Assembly (NCBI GenBank): GCA_012837655.1
Contig: DUQT01000133.1
Coordinates: forward strand, 1-12,924
From: Actinomyces sp.
Lineage (GTDB): Bacteria > Actinomycetota > Actinomycetes > Actinomycetales > Actinomycetaceae
Length of the DNA: 12,924 nt
Reading direction: 5' to 3'
The notes below the pieces were generated by a model. It was given only the letters and a program-made list of their open reading frames with translations. It searched no databases and was not told the DNA's origin. A program made the translations under genes and the position numbers. Shown here in pieces: positions 10,687 to 12,924 of this stretch; position 1 is the stretch's first letter, and each line of letters begins with the position of its first letter.

Positions 10687-12924
10687 TTACTTATCCAGGA
10701 TCGCTATGCGACCGGCCTCAAGACGGGCAACGGGAACGCGGAACGGAGAACAGGAAACGTAATCCAGTCCGACCCTGTGGAAGAAGTGGATCGAGTCCGG
10801 ATCGCCTCCGTGCTCACCACAGATACCAAGCTTCAGATTTTCCTTGGTAGAAAGTCCACGCTTGACACCTTCCTGCACCATCTTGCCAACGCCGTCCTGG
10901 TCGATCGTCTCGAACGGGGAAACGCCGAAGACGGATTCCTGAATGTAGGTCGGGAAGATCGTGCCTTCCACGTCGTCACGCGAGAAGCCCCAGGTGGTCT
11001 GGGTCAAGTCGTTCGTGCCGAAGGAGAAGAAGTCAGCTTCCTGAGCCAGCTCATCTGCCGTCAGAGCAGCGCGCGGAAGTTCGACCATGCAGCCGATCAG
11101 GAAGTCCTGCTCAACGCCAGCAGCCTCGGTTTCAGCCTTGATGATGTCCTCAGCCTCATGGCGAATCAGCGCCATTTCGCGTACAGAACCAACCAGCGGA
11201 ACCATGATTTCCGCCTTTGGATCCAGGCCTTCCTTCTTCAGTTTCAGGCTTGCCTGGACGAGGGCGCGGATCTGCAAGCTGAACAGGCCAGGTAGCAGGA
11301 TTCCTAGGCGAACGCCGCGAGTTCCAAGCATCGGGTTGGTCTCGTGCATGCGGCGGACCGCATCCAGCATCTTGAGTTCGTCCTCGCTGACCTCTTCACC
11401 CTTAGCCTGAGCCACAGCTACCTTCACCTCAAGCTTGGTGAGGTCCGGCAGGAACTCGTGCAACGGCGGGTCAATGAGGCGTACCGTGACCGGCTTGCCA
11501 TCCATCGCGCGCAGCAGGTTCTCAAAGTCGGTGCGCTGAAGCTCCTCTAGAGAGTGCAGTGCTTCCTCGCGGTCATCAGAGTTGATCTCCGAGAGGATGA
11601 CGCGCTCAATCAACGGGCGACGATCACCCAGGAACATGTGCTCAGTACGGCACAGGCCGATACCTTCAGCACCGAACTCTAGTGCGCGGGTCGCGTCTTC
11701 CGGAGTGTCAGAGTTCGTGCGAACGCGCAGGCGGCGAACCTCATCAGCATGGGTTAGCAGACGGTCAACCGACTTGATCAGGTCAGCCAGCATCTCGTCG
11801 TCACCAGCTGCCTCAATGCCTGCTTCCAGACCCTCAGTCAGGTAGGTCGTCACGGCTGAATCCGTTACCGGAACATCGCCGATGAAGACCTCGCCGGTGC
11901 TGCCGTCAATAGCTGCGATGTCGCCAGCCTTCAAGGTGACGTCACCACATTCGACGGTCTTTGCGACAGCGTCGACCTTCAGGTCGTCAGCGCCAACAAC
12001 ACAGGTCTTGCCCATGCCACGCGCAACCACAGCTGCGTGAGAAGTCTTTCCACCGCGAGCGGTCAGAACGCCCTCAGCGGCTACCATCCCCGGCAAATCG
12101 TCGGGGTTCGTCTCACGACGAATCAGGATGCACTTGCGACCATCGGCTGCGGCAGCCTCTGCGTCCTCGTTGTTAAAGACGAGTTCACCTACTGCAGCGC
12201 CTGGCGACGCAGCCATTGCGCGGGTCAACAGCTTCTTCTCAGCACTTGCGTCGAACTGCGGGAACATCAGCTGGGTCAGCTGCTCACCGGTGACGCGCGT
12301 GAGGGCCTCATCAATCGTGATGAGCTTCTCGTCAACCAGCTGGGTTGCCACGCGGAACGCGGCGGCAGCAGTACGCTTACCAACGCGCGTCTGCAGCATC
12401 CACAGCTTGCCGCGCTCAATCGTGAACTCAATGTCACACAGGTCGCGGTAGTGCGTCTCCAGCTTCTCCATGATGGCAAGAAGTTCCTCATACGACTTCT
12501 TGTCATGCTCACCTAGCTGAACCAGCGGTTCGGTGTTGCGGATACCGGCAACAACGTCCTCGCCCTGAGCGTTCATGAGGATGTCGCCGTAAACGCCGGA
12601 GTGACCGGTGGAGGGGTCGCGCGTAAAGCAAACGCCCGTGCCGGAGTCCTCGCCCATATTTCCAAACACCATTGTTTGAACGTTTACTGCGGTTCCCAAG
12701 TCGTCGGAAATGCGCTCGCGGCGACGGTAAATCTTTGCGCGCTCCGTGTTCCAAGACTTGAAAACAGCCTCAATACCTAGATCCAGCTGTTCGCGCGGAT
12801 CCTGCGGGAAGTCCTCGCCAGTTGCGTCCTTGACGATCTTCTTGAACTGGTCGACAAGTTCCTTCAGGTCTTCCGGGGTGAGTTCGTGGTCGAACGTGAC
12901 ACCACGATCTTCCTTCATGTGATC
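10687..12924 (-). CDS. ppdK: Pyruvate, phosphate dikinase, N-terminally truncated by the window edge
   Basis: The enzyme interconverts pyruvate, ATP and phosphate with phosphoenolpyruvate, AMP and pyrophosphate, a cytoplasmic step at the PEP/pyruvate node. The frame stays open to the window end, so the ATG at 12916-12918 is probably an internal Met; about 150 N-terminal residues of the usual ~880-900 are missing. Visible parts: the rest of the ATP-grasp domain with DSGTGVCFTRDPSTG, the swivelling domain with catalytic His in GGKTSHAAVVARGMG (His codon 12037-12039), and the PEP-binding TIM barrel with FGTNDLTQTT and catalytic Cys in GICGEHGGD (Cys codon 10819-10821). No frameshift is seen. It is followed by its own terminator, so it is transcribed separately from feo. 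Confidence 0.96.
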   Translation of the reverse strand, partial: DHMKEDRGVTFDHELTPEDLKELVDQFKKIVKDATGEDFPQDPREQLDLGIEAVFKSWNTERAKIYRRRERISDDLGTAVNVQTMVFGNMGEDSGTGVCFTRDPSTGHSGVYGDILMNAQGEDVVAGIRNTEPLVQLGEHDKKSYEELLAIMEKLETHYRDLCDIEFTIERGKLWMLQTRVGKRTAAAAFRVATQLVDEKLITIDEALTRVTGEQLTQLMFPQFDASAEKKLLTRAMAASPGAAVGELVFNNEDAEAAAADGRKCILIRRETNPDDLPGMVAAEGVLTARGGKTSHAAVVARGMGKTCVVGADDLKVDAVAKTVECGDVTLKAGDIAAIDGSTGEVFIGDVPVTDSAVTTYLTEGLEAGIEAAGDDEMLADLIKSVDRLLTHADEVRRLRVRTNSDTPEDATRALEFGAEGIGLCRTEHMFLGDRRPLIERVILSEINSDDREEALHSLEELQRTDFENLLRAMDGKPVTVRLIDPPLHEFLPDLTKLEVKVAVAQAKGEEVSEDELKMLDAVRRMHETNPMLGTRGVRLGILLPGLFSLQIRALVQASLKLKKEGLDPKAEIMVPLVGSVREMALIRHEAEDIIKAETEAAGVEQDFLIGCMVELPRAALTADELAQEADFFSFGTNDLTQTTWGFSRDDVEGTIFPTYIQESVFGVSPFETIDQDGVGKMVQEGVKRGLSTKENLKLGICGEHGGDPDSIHFFHRVGLDYVSCSPFRVPVARLEAGRIAILDK

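Noticed and set aside
10582..11295. A 237-codon open frame on the + strand opposite the dikinase gene.
   Set aside because: It runs antisense through the conserved PEP-binding domain of pyruvate, phosphate dikinase, lacks a ribosome site and resembles no protein family.

Overview
The window (12,924 bp) looks like chromosomal DNA from a moderately GC-rich actinobacterium, probably of the Actinomycetaceae kind. This rests on the gene style (GTG/TTG starts, DtxR-type iron boxes, a FeoA-FeoB-FeoC-like operon, an actinobacterial type of acyltransferase/SGNH protein) and on mixed but GC-leaning codons. No marker gene fixes the genus. Nothing indicates a prophage, transposon, plasmid, CRISPR array, tRNA or rRNA.

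Region 1 (1-3112) is a metal-export module. It opens with the tail of a terminator-like sequence, then a promoter region holding a perfect Crp/Fnr-type dyad (CTTGAC-N4-GTCAAG). A 73-aa CXXC heavy-metal chaperone and a P1B-type metal ATPase follow, separated by 2 nt. The ATPase has a CPG motif in place of the usual CPC/SPC motif. A convergent Crp/Fnr-family regulator has only two cysteines (Cys5 and Cys103), which recalls the thiol-switch protein FLP of lactobacilli. It is the obvious candidate to bind the dyad. The two convergent genes end inside a four-copy, 31-bp imperfect tandem repeat.

Region 2 (3177-5232, minus strand) is a coupled gene pair: a 507-aa protein of unknown function with two C-terminal membrane helices, overlapping a Nudix hydrolase of the ADP-ribose pyrophosphatase type. 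Region 3 (5333-7441, minus) is a 702-aa membrane acyltransferase fused to an extracytoplasmic SGNH domain. It probably O-acetylates a cell-surface glycan. Its base composition changes sharply at the boundary between the two domains.

Region 4 (7582-10339, minus) is a tightly overlapping ferrous-iron uptake operon, feoA-feoB-feoC-like, with two good DtxR/IdeR-type boxes upstream. The 347-bp gap before it (10340-10686) is rich in structure: iron boxes, four TTACGCA motifs, a 12-bp inverted repeat, a 22-bp triple repeat and the terminator of the next gene. Region 5 (10687 to the window end, minus) is the C-terminal five-sixths of pyruvate, phosphate dikinase, cut by the window edge.

Taken together, the window pairs metal export (HMA protein, ATPase, regulator) with iron import (Feo), plus unrelated metabolic and surface functions. 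Most of it is explained by known families. The least explained items are the CPG ATPase with its FLP-like regulator and operator, the unknown 507-aa/Nudix pair, and the repeats upstream of feoA.
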